From Saccharomonospora azurea NA-128 (lineage in GTDB: Bacteria; Actinomycetota; Actinomycetes; Mycobacteriales; Pseudonocardiaceae): 55,455 bases of DNA. Under the pieces are notes generated by a model that saw only the letters and a list, made by a program, of their open reading frames with translations, did not search any database and was not told where the DNA came from. The position numbers and the translations under genes are program-made. This document shows positions 17,271-26,062 of the stretch, piece after piece (positions within the stretch are counted from its first letter, which is position 1; each line of letters begins with the position of its first letter). Location of the stretch: the NCBI RefSeq assembly GCF_000231055.2, contig NZ_CM001466.1, positions 3,641,669 through 3,697,123 of the forward strand, in the 5' to 3' direction.

Positions 17271-17864
17271 ATGGAGGTGCCTCAGCTGCCAAAGGACAGC
17301 ACGCAGACCGCTCCGGTTCTGGTGGACGACGAGGTCACGTGGACACCGCCGACCTGGGACGAGGTCGTCCGGCAACACGCCGACCGGGTGTACCGGCTCG
17401 CGTACCGGCTGACCGGTAACGCCCACGACGCCGAGGACCTCACCCAGGAGACGTTCATCCGGGTGTTCCGGTCGCTCGCGTCGTACAAGCCCGGAACGTT
17501 CGAGGGCTGGCTGCACCGCATCACCACCAACTTGTTCCTGGACATGGCGCGACGTCGCGCGCGGGTTCGCATGGAGAACCTGCCGGAGGACACCGACCGC
17601 ATCGTCGGCGACGGTCCGAGCCCGGAGCAGGTGTACTCCGACACCCACCTCGACCCTGATCTCCAGGCTGCGTTGGACGAGCTGCCGCCGGAGTTCCGGG
17701 CCGCCGTGGTCCTCTGCGACGTGGAAGGTTTGTCTTACGAGGAGATCGGTGCCACGCTCGGCGTTAAGCTCGGGACGGTTCGTAGCCGGATCCACCGAGG
17801 CCGGCAGGCTCTGAAGTCTTCCCTCGAGCGCCGACGTGCGCTCAAACAGGAGGCAACGGTATGA
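17271..17864 (+). CDS. sigE: ECF RNA polymerase sigma factor SigE
   Basis: 197 residues. Region 2 contains [18 protein letters not shown] and [16 protein letters not shown]; region 4 contains [20 protein letters not shown] and [18 protein letters not shown]. The order sigE-rseA-htrA-tatB is that of mycobacterial sigE, an envelope-stress sigma factor. It is shorter than the mycobacterial protein, lacking a long N-terminal extension. AAGGGGA precedes the ATG. Its stop overlaps rseA (ATGA), coupling sigma and anti-sigma synthesis. Confidence 0.95.
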   Translation: MEVPQLPKDSTQTAPVLVDDEVTWTPPTWDEVVRQHADRVYRLAYRLTGNAHDAEDLTQETFIRVFRSLASYKPGTFEGWLHRITTNLFLDMARRRARVRMENLPEDTDRIVGDGPSPEQVYSDTHLDPDLQAALDELPPEFRAAVVLCDVEGLSYEEIGATLGVKLGTVRSRIHRGRQALKSSLERRRALKQEATV

Positions 17865-18673
17865 CGGTTGGCAAGGGATGGGGGATGGCCGAGTCTCATC
17901 TTCTTCCCGACGCCGTGGTGGCGTTCGTGGACCAGGAGCTGTCGCTCGGCGCCCAGGAGCGCGCTGCCGCGCACCTGGCCCACTGTCCCAGGTGCTCCGC
18001 CGAGGTGGCCGCACAGCGCTCCGCCAGTGCTGCGGTCCGTCAGGCGAGCACGCCCACCATCTCGGCCGGTTTCCTCGCGAGCCTGCGAGAGATACCGCAG
18101 ACCGTCGATCTCCCGAACACGCCCGACAACCTCGCCGTGGGCGCCGACGGTCAGGTGATGGCCGTTCAGCGCCCCGACCGAGTCGCGGGCCTGCGGGAGG
18201 GGCTTCCGCCGGGTGCGCTCGGCACGTCGGCACCGCTCGGAACGTCCCCCACGGTGCTCGGCAGTGGTCCGCGGCTGTTCGGTGGCCGGGGCAAGCGCGC
18301 GAGCCAGGGAGCCGGGGTCGTGGTCTCGGGACTGGTCCTCGGTGCGCTCGCGCTCGTGGCGACCACGGGCGGCGACGGCAGCTCCGTCGAGGCGGACACG
18401 GAGTCCACGGGCACACCGCGCACGGGCGTGCTGCCCGCCGCGAAGATGGGCACCCATCAGGACAGCCCTGCCACCGCGTACGTCACCACCGCGGGAGACA
18501 CCACGGCGACGTCGTGGTCCTCCAGCGCGCCGACCTCGTCTCCCGTGCCTCCCGTGTCCTCCGTGTCTTCCACGCTTCCGACGAGCACCGTTCCCGCGTC
18601 GACGGAGAGCGCCGTCCCGACCACGTCGGTCGTCCAGGGCGCCGAGGCCGCGCCGACGGGTGCCCCACGCTGA
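17861..18673 (+). CDS. rseA: Anti-sigma factor RseA, with zinc-binding domain and membrane helix
   Basis: 270 residues. The N-terminal zinc anti-sigma domain has the motif H38-x3-C42-x2-C45 (HLAHCPRC) after [18 protein letters not shown]; it should hold SigE inactive. A single transmembrane helix is predicted at about residues 150-170 ([20 protein letters not shown]). A roughly 100-residue tail rich in Ser, Thr and Pro follows, presumably outside the membrane. The mycobacterial RseA I recall is much shorter and lacks this tail. The gene overlaps sigE and precedes htrA, whose protease may act on the tail. Confidence 0.9.
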   Translation: MTVGKGWGMAESHLLPDAVVAFVDQELSLGAQERAAAHLAHCPRCSAEVAAQRSASAAVRQASTPTISAGFLASLREIPQTVDLPNTPDNLAVGADGQVMAVQRPDRVAGLREGLPPGALGTSAPLGTSPTVLGSGPRLFGGRGKRASQGAGVVVSGLVLGALALVATTGGDGSSVEADTESTGTPRTGVLPAAKMGTHQDSPATAYVTTAGDTTATSWSSSAPTSSPVPPVSSVSSTLPTSTVPASTESAVPTTSVVQGAEAAPTGAPR

Positions 18674-18768
18674 CTTCACCGGACCGCGGGCAGCATCCCT
18701 GTGGGAGGCTTGGCGTAGGGTCACACGCCGAGCGATCCGAGTGATCACCGCAGTCCAACCGGGGAAGA

Positions 18769-20286
18769 ATGAGCGATCCAGCCACGCCGAAGCAGGAGGA
18801 GTCCGGGGAACATCGGCTCCGGCCGCGCCCGATCGCGCGCCCACCGGTGGACCCGGCGATGGCGGCGACGTTCGGCAGGCCGAAAGGCGTGGACGGTTCG
18901 TTCGACCTGCTGCACTCTCGGGACACGGAGGCTCGACCACAACCGGTCCTCGCTCCGCCGCCCCCGCCGTCGCTCGCGCAAGCGTTCGGCCGGCAGCCGG
19001 GCGACGAGGGCGTGGTCCTGCAGCGGCCCGGTGACGACAAAGCCGAGCCGTCGGACCACGCCGACGAGCCGCTGTGGACCTCCGACGCCGATCCCTGGCG
19101 CGATCCCGGTTCGCCCGCTGTGCTCGGCCAGCCCGCCCTCCGTGGCGCCGAACGCGTCGACGGCGACGTCGAGCGGCCGACCGGCCCACTGCTCAGCCTG
19201 CCCGAGCTCCTGTTCGGTCGACGGGTCAAGCCGACGGCGCTGGCGTTGCTGGGTGTCCTCGCGTTACTGGTCGGAACCGCCGGTGGCGCCGTGGGCTGGG
19301 GCCTCGCCGCGGCCGGGGACTCCCTGACCGGTGAGCTGAACATCGCCGAGGCCGAGGCCGCCAAGGAACGTCCCGCGGGATCCGTCGCCGCGATCGCGCA
19401 GAAGGTGTCTCCCGCGGTCGTCTCCATCGAGGTGGAGGCGGGCCAGTCCGGGGGCGTAGGGTCCGGCGTCGTCATCGACCACGAGGGCTACATCCTCACC
19501 AACCACCACGTCGTGTCGCAGGCCTCCCGCGCCGACGACGCGAAGCTCACGGTGGTCTTCACCGACGGGACCCGGCTCAAGGGGGCCATCGTCGGGTCGG
19601 ACCCGAAGACCGACCTCGCCGTCCTCAAGGTGAACGTCCAGAACCCCGTGGTGATCGAGATCGGTGACTCCGACGCCCTCGCCGCCGGCGACCGGGTGAT
19701 GGCCATCGGCTCGCCCTTCGGCCTCGAGAACACGGTGACCGAAGGCATCGTGAGTGCCCTGAACAGGCCTGTCACCGCGCCGGGCGAGAACGGGGACCCG
19801 CCGGTGACCTACGACGCCATCCAGACCGACGCGGCGATCAACCCGGGTAACTCGGGCGGGGCGCTGGTCGACTCCACCGGCGCACTCGTCGGCATCAACT
19901 CGATGATCCGCACCGCGGGCAGTGCGGGTGAGGGCGGCAGCATCGGCCTGGGCTTCGCCATCCCGATCAACCAGGCCATCGACATCAGCGACTCGCTCGT
20001 GCGCAACGGCAGCGTCAAGCACGCGTCGCTGGGCGTCAACGCCGCGTCCGTGTCGGCGAACACGTCGCAGGGAGCGCAGGTGCGCAACGTCGAGCCGAAC
20101 GGTCCGGCCGCCAGGGCTGGGATCGCGGAAGGCGACGTCGTGGTGAAGGTCGGCGATCGGCGAGTGCGGAACGCGGCGGAGCTCACCGTGGCGGTGCGCG
20201 AGCACGAGATCGGCCAGTCGGTGCCGGTTCAGGTGGTACGGGAGGGACGTCAGCTCACCGTCGATGTAACCCTGGGTTCGGATTGA
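18769..20286 (+). CDS. htrA: HtrA/DegP-like serine protease with PDZ domain
   Basis: 505 residues. About 155 residues of polar cytoplasmic sequence, one transmembrane helix (about 158-182), then a trypsin-like domain with catalytic triad His247 (LTNHHVVS), Asp282 (KTDLAVLK) and Ser362 (NPGNSGGAL), and a C-terminal PDZ domain (about 415-500, GPAARAGIAEGDVVVKVGDR). An envelope quality-control protease placed after sigE-rseA as in mycobacteria. GGGGAAG precedes the ATG. Probably co-transcribed with sigE-rseA; no separate promoter was recognised in the 95-bp gap. Confidence 0.95.
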   Translation: MSDPATPKQEESGEHRLRPRPIARPPVDPAMAATFGRPKGVDGSFDLLHSRDTEARPQPVLAPPPPPSLAQAFGRQPGDEGVVLQRPGDDKAEPSDHADEPLWTSDADPWRDPGSPAVLGQPALRGAERVDGDVERPTGPLLSLPELLFGRRVKPTALALLGVLALLVGTAGGAVGWGLAAAGDSLTGELNIAEAEAAKERPAGSVAAIAQKVSPAVVSIEVEAGQSGGVGSGVVIDHEGYILTNHHVVSQASRADDAKLTVVFTDGTRLKGAIVGSDPKTDLAVLKVNVQNPVVIEIGDSDALAAGDRVMAIGSPFGLENTVTEGIVSALNRPVTAPGENGDPPVTYDAIQTDAAINPGNSGGALVDSTGALVGINSMIRTAGSAGEGGSIGLGFAIPINQAIDISDSLVRNGSVKHASLGVNAASVSANTSQGAQVRNVEPNGPAARAGIAEGDVVVKVGDRRVRNAAELTVAVREHEIGQSVPVQVVREGRQLTVDVTLGSD

Positions 20287-20333
20287 CGGGGTAGGCTTTC
20301 ACCGCATCGTGGTTCGAGGCGGAGGTTGGTCGC

Positions 20334-20738
20334 GTGTTCGACAACATTGGCTGGGGTGAAATCCTGGTGCTGATCGTCGCCGGCCTGTTCATCCTCGGGC
20401 CGGAGCGATTGCCGGAAGCCGCCGCGTGGCTCGGCCGAACCGTGCGGAAGGTCAGGGATTTCGCGACGGGCGCCCGACAGCAGCTGCGCGACGAGGTCGG
20501 TACCGACCTGGAGGAGTTCCGCAAGCCCATCGAGGACCTGCGGAACCTGCGCAACTTCGACCCGAAGCACGCCGTGCGCCAGCACCTCTTCGACGGCGAC
20601 CCCGACCCGCTCGGGCTGAACAACATCAACGGCACCGGCTCCGCGACCGGCAACGGTGCGCCGCAGGGGACCACACCGCACCAGGTGGAGCCGCTCCGAC
20701 CGGGGGAGAAGCCCCCGGTGGACCCGGACGCCACCTGA
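20334..20738 (+). CDS. tatB: Sec-independent protein translocase subunit TatB
   Basis: 134 residues. A short N-terminal membrane helix with the [22 protein letters not shown] signature (hinge Gly-Pro) is followed by an amphipathic helix ([20 protein letters not shown]) and a polar tail. TatB recognises twin-arginine substrates together with TatC, which is not in this window. GTG start with GGAGG 9 nt upstream. The last coding bases contain a CCGGGGG/CCCCCGG hairpin (20700-20718). End of the sigE-rseA-htrA-tatB unit. Confidence 0.95.
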   Translation: MFDNIGWGEILVLIVAGLFILGPERLPEAAAWLGRTVRKVRDFATGARQQLRDEVGTDLEEFRKPIEDLRNLRNFDPKHAVRQHLFDGDPDPLGLNNINGTGSATGNGAPQGTTPHQVEPLRPGEKPPVDPDAT

Positions 20739-20773
20739 CGCGGTCGCGGCACCAGGGGGCCGGTGGGCGTCAG
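20735..20773. terminator. Hairpin joining the stop codons of tatB and mrp
   Basis: CTGACGC at 20735-20741 pairs with GCGTCAG at 20767-20773, with inner CACC/GGTG. The tatB TGA is in the left arm and the mrp stop (TCA on this strand) is in the right arm. No T-tract. Confidence 0.5.
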
Positions 20774-21915
20774 CGGCCCGCCGGAGTGACGTTCAGCATC
20801 ATCCCCGCCAGGCCCCTGGCCCGGACGGACAGCTTCTCGGCCGCGCTCGTGAGCACCTGGCTCGCCGTGGTGTCCGGCTCCGCCAGCACGAGCGGAGTTC
20901 CGGCGTCGCCCTGCTCACGCAGCTTCGGGTCGAGCGGCACCTGTCCCAGCAGCGGAACCTCGGCTCCCACGGACTTCGACAGCGAGTCCGCCACCGCCTG
21001 GCCTCCGCCCGAACCGAAGATCTCCATGCGGGAGCCGTCCGGTGCCTCGAACCAGGACATGTTCTCGATGACGCCCGCGACCCGCTGCCGCGTCTGCAAC
21101 GCGATGGCGCCCGCGCGCTCGGCGACCTCGGCGGCCGCCTGCTGCGGTGTGGTGACGACGAGGATCTCGGCGTTGGGGATGAGCTGTGCGACCGAGATGG
21201 CGATGTCACCGGTGCCGGGCGGAAGGTCGAGCAGCAGGATGTCGAGGTCGCCCCAGAACACGTCGGCGAGGAACTGCTGCAGCGCTCGGTGGAGCATGGG
21301 GCCACGCCACACGACGGGGGTGTTGCCGGGCGTGAACATGCCGATGGAGATGACCTTCACGCCGTGAGCCTGCGGCGGCATGATCATCTTCTCGACCTTG
21401 GTGGGCTTGTCGCCCGCCCCGAGCATGCGGGGGATCGAGTGGCCGTAGATGTCGGCGTCCACCACGCCGACGGACAGGCCCTTGCGCGCCATGGCGGCGG
21501 CCAGGTTGACCGTGACGCTGGACTTCCCGACGCCGCCCTTGCCGGAGGCCACACAGTACACGCGGGTCAGCGAACCGGGCTGCGCGAACGGGATCACCGG
21601 CTCCTCGGCGTCACCGCGCAGCTTCTTGCGCAGCTCCGTGCGCTGCTCGTCGCTCATCACGTCGAGCTCCACCCGCACGTCCCGCACGCCCGGGAGCTTG
21701 GCGACGGCTTCCGTGGTGTCGCGCGTGATGGTGTCCTTGAGCGGACAGCCGGCCACGGTGAGGTAGACGGCGACCGTGACGAGCCCGTCGTCACCGACCG
21801 AGATGTCCTTGACCATCCCCAACTCGGTGATCGGCTTGCGGATCTCCGGGTCGTGGACGGCGTTCAGCGCCGTGCGCACGTCCTCGACGCTGGGGGTCTC
21901 CTGGGTGGTGGTCAC
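20770..21915 (-). CDS. mrp: Mrp/NBP35-family iron-sulfur cluster carrier ATPase
   Basis: 381 residues from the GTG at 21915; an ATG at 21966 would add 17 and has a possible -10 (TACCGA) 8 nt upstream, so the start is not certain. N-terminal MIP18/DUF59 domain (ALNAVHDPEIRKPITELGM, VAGCPLKDTI), then a P-loop domain with the deviant Walker A ASGKGGVGKSSVT, VVDADIYGHSIPRML and DLPPGTGD. These proteins carry Fe-S clusters to target apoproteins. Mycobacterial mrp (Rv1229c) lies in the same region downstream of tatB. Confidence 0.92.
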   Translation of the reverse strand: MTTTQETPSVEDVRTALNAVHDPEIRKPITELGMVKDISVGDDGLVTVAVYLTVAGCPLKDTITRDTTEAVAKLPGVRDVRVELDVMSDEQRTELRKKLRGDAEEPVIPFAQPGSLTRVYCVASGKGGVGKSSVTVNLAAAMARKGLSVGVVDADIYGHSIPRMLGAGDKPTKVEKMIMPPQAHGVKVISIGMFTPGNTPVVWRGPMLHRALQQFLADVFWGDLDILLLDLPPGTGDIAISVAQLIPNAEILVVTTPQQAAAEVAERAGAIALQTRQRVAGVIENMSWFEAPDGSRMEIFGSGGGQAVADSLSKSVGAEVPLLGQVPLDPKLREQGDAGTPLVLAEPDTTASQVLTSAAEKLSVRARGLAGMMLNVTPAGR

Positions 21916-22015
21916 TGCTGCGGCACCGACCTTCTCGTCGCTGATGAATGGCGTTGTTTCCCTCATGCTACGTGTCGGTAGTCGGAGTTCGGCGGCTACA
22001 TCCCGCGCGATCCTC

Positions 22016-22067
22016 ACGTCGACGGTAGGTCGGGGTAGCCTGGGTCACACGTCGACGGTGGTCGGGG
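22016..22067. repeat. Direct repeat in the mrp/slipin divergent promoter region
   Basis: ACGTCGACGGTAGGTCGGGG at 22016-22035 recurs at 22049-22067 as ACGTCGACGGTGGTCGGGG (one base deleted). The copies start 33 bp apart, about three helical turns, with a possible TAGCCT -10 between them at 22036-22041. Confidence 0.5.
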
Positions 22068-22130
22068 CCGCGTCGTCGAGCACGCGGAACGTACGGACGG
22101 CGCGACCTCGCGGGAAGCGAGGCGACGGTC

Positions 22131-22958
22131 ATGGCAACGGTGCTTCTTCTGTGCGTCGTCATCGGCTTGGCGCTGGTGATCCTGGCGGCGGCCTCGGTGC
22201 GCATCGTCCGGCAGTACGAACGCGGCCTGGTCTTCCGGTTCGGCCGGGTGGCCCGGCTGCCGAGGGAACCCGGACTCGCGCTGATCATTCCGGGCGTCGA
22301 ACGCATGCACAAAGTCAACATGCAGGTCGTGACACTGCCGGTGCCCGCGCAGGACGGCATCACGCGGGACAACGTCACCGTGCGGGTCGACGCCGTCGTG
22401 TACTTCCGGGTGTTCGATCCCGTGCAGGCGATCGTCGGTGTGGAGAACTACCGCTTCGCGATGTTGCAGGTGGCGCAGGCGAGCCTGCGTCGCACGATCG
22501 GGGAGAGCAACCTCGACGACCTGCTGTCGCATCGGGAACGCCTCAACGAGGGGCTGGAGCTGATGATCGACAGCCCGGCGGCCAGCTGGGGGATTCACAT
22601 CGATCGGGTGGAGATCAAGGACGTCGCGCTGCCGGAGTCGATGAAGCGGGCGATGTCGAGGCAGGCGGAGGCCGAACGCGAGCGCCGTGGTCGCGTGATC
22701 TCGGCGGAGGGGGAGCTGCAGGCCTCGGAGAAGCTCGCGCAGGCCGCGGCCACGATGGCGAACACGCCGGCGGCGCTACAGCTGCGCCTCCTGGAGACGG
22801 TCGTGGAGGTCGCGGCGGAGAAGAACTCGACCCTCGTGCTGCCTTTCCCCGTGGAGCTGTTGCGGTTCCTCGACGAGTCGGCGAAGCGGGACGCCACGAC
22901 GCGCGCTGGGACCGGCGACGTCATGCCTCCTCGGCCTCGCGGCGTCGCGGGTTCCTGA
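22131..22958 (+). CDS. Slipin (SPFH/stomatin-like membrane protein)
   Basis: 275 residues. One N-terminal membrane helix (about 3-22), then an SPFH domain: RIVRQYERGLVFRFGRV, PGLALIIPGVERMHKVNMQV, RDNVTVRVDAVVYFRVFDP and the coiled-coil-rich segment MSRQAEAERERRGRVISAEG. Bacterial slipins form oligomeric membrane microdomain scaffolds, often with an NfeD partner, which is not seen here. Divergent from mrp; followed by a hairpin. Role in this organism unknown, though the next gene also encodes a stress-type membrane protein. Confidence 0.92.
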   Translation: MATVLLLCVVIGLALVILAAASVRIVRQYERGLVFRFGRVARLPREPGLALIIPGVERMHKVNMQVVTLPVPAQDGITRDNVTVRVDAVVYFRVFDPVQAIVGVENYRFAMLQVAQASLRRTIGESNLDDLLSHRERLNEGLELMIDSPAASWGIHIDRVEIKDVALPESMKRAMSRQAEAERERRGRVISAEGELQASEKLAQAAATMANTPAALQLRLLETVVEVAAEKNSTLVLPFPVELLRFLDESAKRDATTRAGTGDVMPPRPRGVAGS

Positions 22959-22981
22959 GCGGGCGCGGGCGGTGTCCTGTT

Positions 22982-22999
22982 CACCCGGTTTCCCGGGTG
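22982..22999 (+). terminator. Hairpin after slipin gene
   Basis: CACCCGG-TTTC-CCGGGTG, a perfect 7-bp stem 23 bp after the slipin stop codon. Confidence 0.6.
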
Positions 23000-23068
23000 T
23001 ACGAAGCGTGAGATCATGGCACCACCCGCCCGGGTTGTCGGCGAGCGCAACAGAGCAGAGCACAGGTG

Positions 23069-23590
23069 ATGATCGTGACCGGTCCCTTCTCTTCGGGTCC
23101 ACAGGCGCAGAGGTCGCCGCGCCTTCCCACGCCGCCGTCCGGTTGGCCGATCGGCTCGTACTCCACGTACGAGGAGGCGCAGCGGGCCGTGGACTATCTC
23201 GCGGACAAGGAGTTCGAGGTCCAGGACGTCACCATCGTCGGGGTCGACCTCATGCTGGTGGAGCGGGTGCTCGGCAGGCTGTCGTGGGCGAAGGTGCTGG
23301 GTACGGGTGCGGCGTCGGGTGCGTGGTTCGGTGCGTTCATCGGTGTCCTGCTGAGTCTGTTCGACACGACGCAGGGTTTCTCGTTCCTTCCGTTGCTGGT
23401 CGGCCTCGTCGCCGGTGTGGTGTTCGGTGCGGCGTCCGCCGCGATGGGCTACGCGTTCACCCGGGGTCGGCGGGATTTCTCGTCGGCGAGTCAGCTCGTC
23501 GCGGGGCGTTACGACGTCCTCTGTCAGCCCCGAACGGCGGAAAAGGGTCGCGATCTGCTTGCGCGCCAGGCGATGGGTTCACACGGCTGA
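23069..23590 (+). CDS. Membrane protein with general-stress (GSP17M/YflT-like) domain
   Basis: 173 residues from ATG 23069 (GTG at 23066 is equally possible). Residues about 28-65 (GSYSTYEEAQRAVDYLADKE, VQDVTIVGVDL) resemble the GSP17M domain. Two transmembrane helices follow (about 75-95 and 105-128, rich in Gly and Ala), with a cytosolic C-terminus containing YDVLCQP. Corresponds in position to Rv1234, just before lpqY in mycobacteria. The precise function is unknown; it may sense or respond to envelope stress. Confidence 0.82.
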   Translation: MIVTGPFSSGPQAQRSPRLPTPPSGWPIGSYSTYEEAQRAVDYLADKEFEVQDVTIVGVDLMLVERVLGRLSWAKVLGTGAASGAWFGAFIGVLLSLFDTTQGFSFLPLLVGLVAGVVFGAASAAMGYAFTRGRRDFSSASQLVAGRYDVLCQPRTAEKGRDLLARQAMGSHG

Positions 23591-23605
23591 GGGAAAAAGG
23601 TCTTC

Positions 23606-23625
23606 TAACTAGCCACTATTAGTTA
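23606..23625. promoter_or_regulatory. Inverted repeat upstream of the lpqY promoter
   Basis: TAACTA at 23606-23611 and TAGTTA at 23620-23625 with an 8-nt spacer, in a locally AT-rich patch 11 bp upstream of the proposed -35. Candidate regulator-binding site. Confidence 0.45.
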
Positions 23626-23635
23626 CTGTCTGTAC

Positions 23636-23664
23636 TTGCGCGCCGTTCTGGCCGGGCCTAGATT
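23636..23664 (+). promoter_or_regulatory. Promoter of lpqY-sugABC
   Basis: TTGCGC at 23636-23641 and TAGATT at 23659-23664 with a 17-nt spacer, a reasonable house-keeping sigma promoter. The predicted transcript starts near 23671, about 100 nt before the lpqY ATG. Confidence 0.5.
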
Positions 23665-23674
23665 TATGGCACCG

Positions 23675-23702
23675 GTCACAGGCCGTTTTCTGACCCTGTG
23701 AC
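23675..23702. promoter_or_regulatory. Inverted repeat at the lpqY transcription start
   Basis: GTCACAGG at 23675-23682 and CCTGTGAC at 23695-23702, perfect 8-bp arms with a 12-nt spacer, immediately downstream of the proposed transcription start. Could be an operator or an RNA hairpin in the leader. Confidence 0.55.
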
Positions 23703-23771
23703 ATCGATGTCCGTGCACGCCGGTGTGGTGGGGTGGCTCCCTCCTCCGTGCGTGCGGTGGGGAGGAGATCC

Positions 23772-25097
23772 ATGGCGAAGGTCGCTGCGCGGCGGCGACT
23801 CCGACGTTCACCCGGTCGTGTAGCGGCGCTACTCGGTGCCACCGCGGTGACCGGGTCGATGCTGACCGCGTGCGGGTCGAGCGACGGGATGCAGATCAAC
23901 GTCTACTACGCCCCGGAAGACAACTTCCAGGCGGTCGTGGACGACTGCAACGAGCAGGCGGGCGGACGCTACGAGATCGTCTACAACAAACTGCCCCGCG
24001 ACGCCGACGGTCAGCGCGAGCAGATGGTGCGCAGGCTCGCCGCGGGGGACACGTCGATGGACGTCCTGGGCCTCGACGTGACCTGGGTACCCGAGTTCGC
24101 CGAAGCCGGGTGGGTCGAGGAGTGGACGGGCGAGAACAAGGTCGAGGCCGAGCAGGACGTGCTCCCCGGCCCTCTCGAGACGGCGGAGTGGGACGGCAAG
24201 CTCTACGCCGCGCCGAAGAACACGAACGTGCAGTTGCTCTGGTACGACGACCGCATCACCCCCGAGCCTCCGCGCACGTGGGACGAGATGATCGAGATGT
24301 CCCGGAAGCTGCGTGACGAGGGCAAGCCGCACCAGATTCTCTTCACCGGAGCCCAGTACGAGGGTCTCGTCGTCGTCTACAACTCCCTCGCCGAGTCGGC
24401 GGGCGGGCGCATCCTGTCCGAGGACGGCGAGTCGGTGGTCATCGACGAGGGCGCCGTGCGTGGGCTGGAGATCCTGAAGGAGGTCAGCTCCACCGGGCTG
24501 ACGGACCCGTCGCTGACCAACCAGCAGGAGGACGAGGTCCGTCTGGCGTTCCAGCAGGGACGCGGTGCCTTCCAGTTGAACTGGCCGTTCATCTACGCGT
24601 CGTACGCGGAGGAGAAGCCCGACGAGCTGCAGCACATCAAGTGGGCGCCGTACCCGGGTGTGGGTGAGCCGGGCACCGGGCGCAGCACCATCGGTGGCTA
24701 CAACCTCGCGGTGAACTCGTCGTCCGAGCACAAGCCGGAGGCGTTCGAGGCGGCGCTGTGCCTGCGCAGCCCCGAGCACCAGAAGTTCTCGGCGCTCAAG
24801 GACGGCGTGCCGCCCACGGTCGAGTCGGTCTACAACGATCCGACGCCGCTGGACCCGGGCAAGCCCGCCGACGCGGACGCGAACCCGACCATGGCGCAGA
24901 AGTACCCGATGAAGGACACGATCCGCGACCAGCTGAAGAACGCGGCGGTGCGTCCGTTGACCCCGGCGTACCAGAACCTGTCCATCGTGATGGCGAAGAT
25001 CCTGTCGCCGCCGTCGGCGATCGACCCGCAGGCCACCGCGGAGCGGTTGAGCGACCAGCTCGACGAGGCGCTCAGCTCGAAGGGCGTGATCCCATGA
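23772..25097 (+). CDS. lpqY: Trehalose ABC transporter substrate-binding lipoprotein LpqY
   Basis: 441 residues. Signal peptide with lipobox MLTAC (Cys34) followed by a family 1 extracellular solute-binding fold (INVYYAPEDNFQAVVDDCNE, NTNVQLLWYDDRITPEPPRT, GAFQLNWPFIYASYAEEKPD). By synteny with Rv1235-Rv1238 it should bind trehalose released from mycolate turnover or the environment, though a related disaccharide cannot be excluded. GGAGGAG lies 6 nt before the ATG at 23772. First gene of the lpqY-sugA-sugB-sugC operon, overlapping sugA by 4 nt. Confidence 0.92.
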   Translation: MAKVAARRRLRRSPGRVAALLGATAVTGSMLTACGSSDGMQINVYYAPEDNFQAVVDDCNEQAGGRYEIVYNKLPRDADGQREQMVRRLAAGDTSMDVLGLDVTWVPEFAEAGWVEEWTGENKVEAEQDVLPGPLETAEWDGKLYAAPKNTNVQLLWYDDRITPEPPRTWDEMIEMSRKLRDEGKPHQILFTGAQYEGLVVVYNSLAESAGGRILSEDGESVVIDEGAVRGLEILKEVSSTGLTDPSLTNQQEDEVRLAFQQGRGAFQLNWPFIYASYAEEKPDELQHIKWAPYPGVGEPGTGRSTIGGYNLAVNSSSEHKPEAFEAALCLRSPEHQKFSALKDGVPPTVESVYNDPTPLDPGKPADADANPTMAQKYPMKDTIRDQLKNAAVRPLTPAYQNLSIVMAKILSPPSAIDPQATAERLSDQLDEALSSKGVIP

Positions 25098-26062
25098 GTG
25101 ACACGGCTGCAGTTCCCGCGACCGAGGCCGGTGCCGCGACCAGGGCCGACACGGGCGGGAAGCGGGGCAAGGCCCCGATGAGCGAGGGCAAGCGGGCCGA
25201 GCGCAAGCTCGCGCTGCTGCTGGTGGCTCCGGCCGCGCTCGTGATGCTGGCCGTCACGGGCTACCCGATCATCTACTCGGTGTGGTTGTCGCTGCAGCGC
25301 TACGACCTGCGGTTCCCGGCCGAGCGCGAGTTCGTCTGGTTCGACAACTACGCCGCCGTGCTCACCAACTCGTACTGGTGGACGGCGTTCGGCGTCACGA
25401 TGCTGATCACCGTCGTGTCGGTGGCCGTCGAGTTCGTGCTCGGCATGGCGTTGGCCCTGGTGATGCACCGGACGCTGGTGGGCCGAGGGCTGGTCCGCAC
25501 GGTCACCCTGATCCCGTACGGGATCGTCACGGTCGTCGCGGCGTTCTCGTGGTTCTACGCCTGGACGCCCGGCACGGGCTATCTCGCGAACGCGCTCGCG
25601 CCCGACGGGGCGCCCCTGACGGAACAGTGGACGTCGCTGGGCATCATCATCCTCGCCGAGGTGTGGAAGACGACGCCGTTCATGGCGCTGCTGCTCATGG
25701 CGGGTCTGGCGCTCGTGCCGGACGACCTGTTGAAGGCCGCGTCGATGGACGGGGCCGGCCCGTGGCAGCGGTTCACGAAGGTGATGCTGCCGGTGATGAA
25801 GCCGGCGATCCTCGTGGCGTTGCTGTTCCGCACCCTCGACGCGTTCCGGGTGTTCGACAACATCTTCGTGCTGACGAACGGCGCCAACGACACCTCCTCG
25901 GTGTCGATGCAGACCTACAACAACCTGATGAAGGGGTTGAACCTCGGTATCGGTTCGACGATGGCCGTGCTGATCTTCATCGCGGTGGCGATCATCGCGT
26001 TCGTCTTCGTCAAGGTGTTCGGTACGGCGGCACCGGGCAGTGACCAGGAGGGGAAGCGCTGA
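25094..26062 (+). CDS. sugA: Sugar ABC transporter permease SugA
   Basis: 322 residues with six predicted membrane helices after a charged N-terminus of about 48 residues. The ABC permease EAA loop is [20 protein letters not shown], the contact site for the ATPase SugC. MalF-like family. The ATG overlaps the lpqY stop (ATGA), and the stop overlaps the sugB start (TGATG). Confidence 0.95.
   Translation: MSDTAAVPATEAGAATRADTGGKRGKAPMSEGKRAERKLALLLVAPAALVMLAVTGYPIIYSVWLSLQRYDLRFPAEREFVWFDNYAAVLTNSYWWTAFGVTMLITVVSVAVEFVLGMALALVMHRTLVGRGLVRTVTLIPYGIVTVVAAFSWFYAWTPGTGYLANALAPDGAPLTEQWTSLGIIILAEVWKTTPFMALLLMAGLALVPDDLLKAASMDGAGPWQRFTKVMLPVMKPAILVALLFRTLDAFRVFDNIFVLTNGANDTSSVSMQTYNNLMKGLNLGIGSTMAVLIFIAVAIIAFVFVKVFGTAAPGSDQEGKR

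Noticed and set aside
17059-17412. 117-codon plus-strand frame upstream of and into sigE
   Set aside because: Runs through the SigE promoter and the sigE coding region in a wrong frame; no similarity to a known product.
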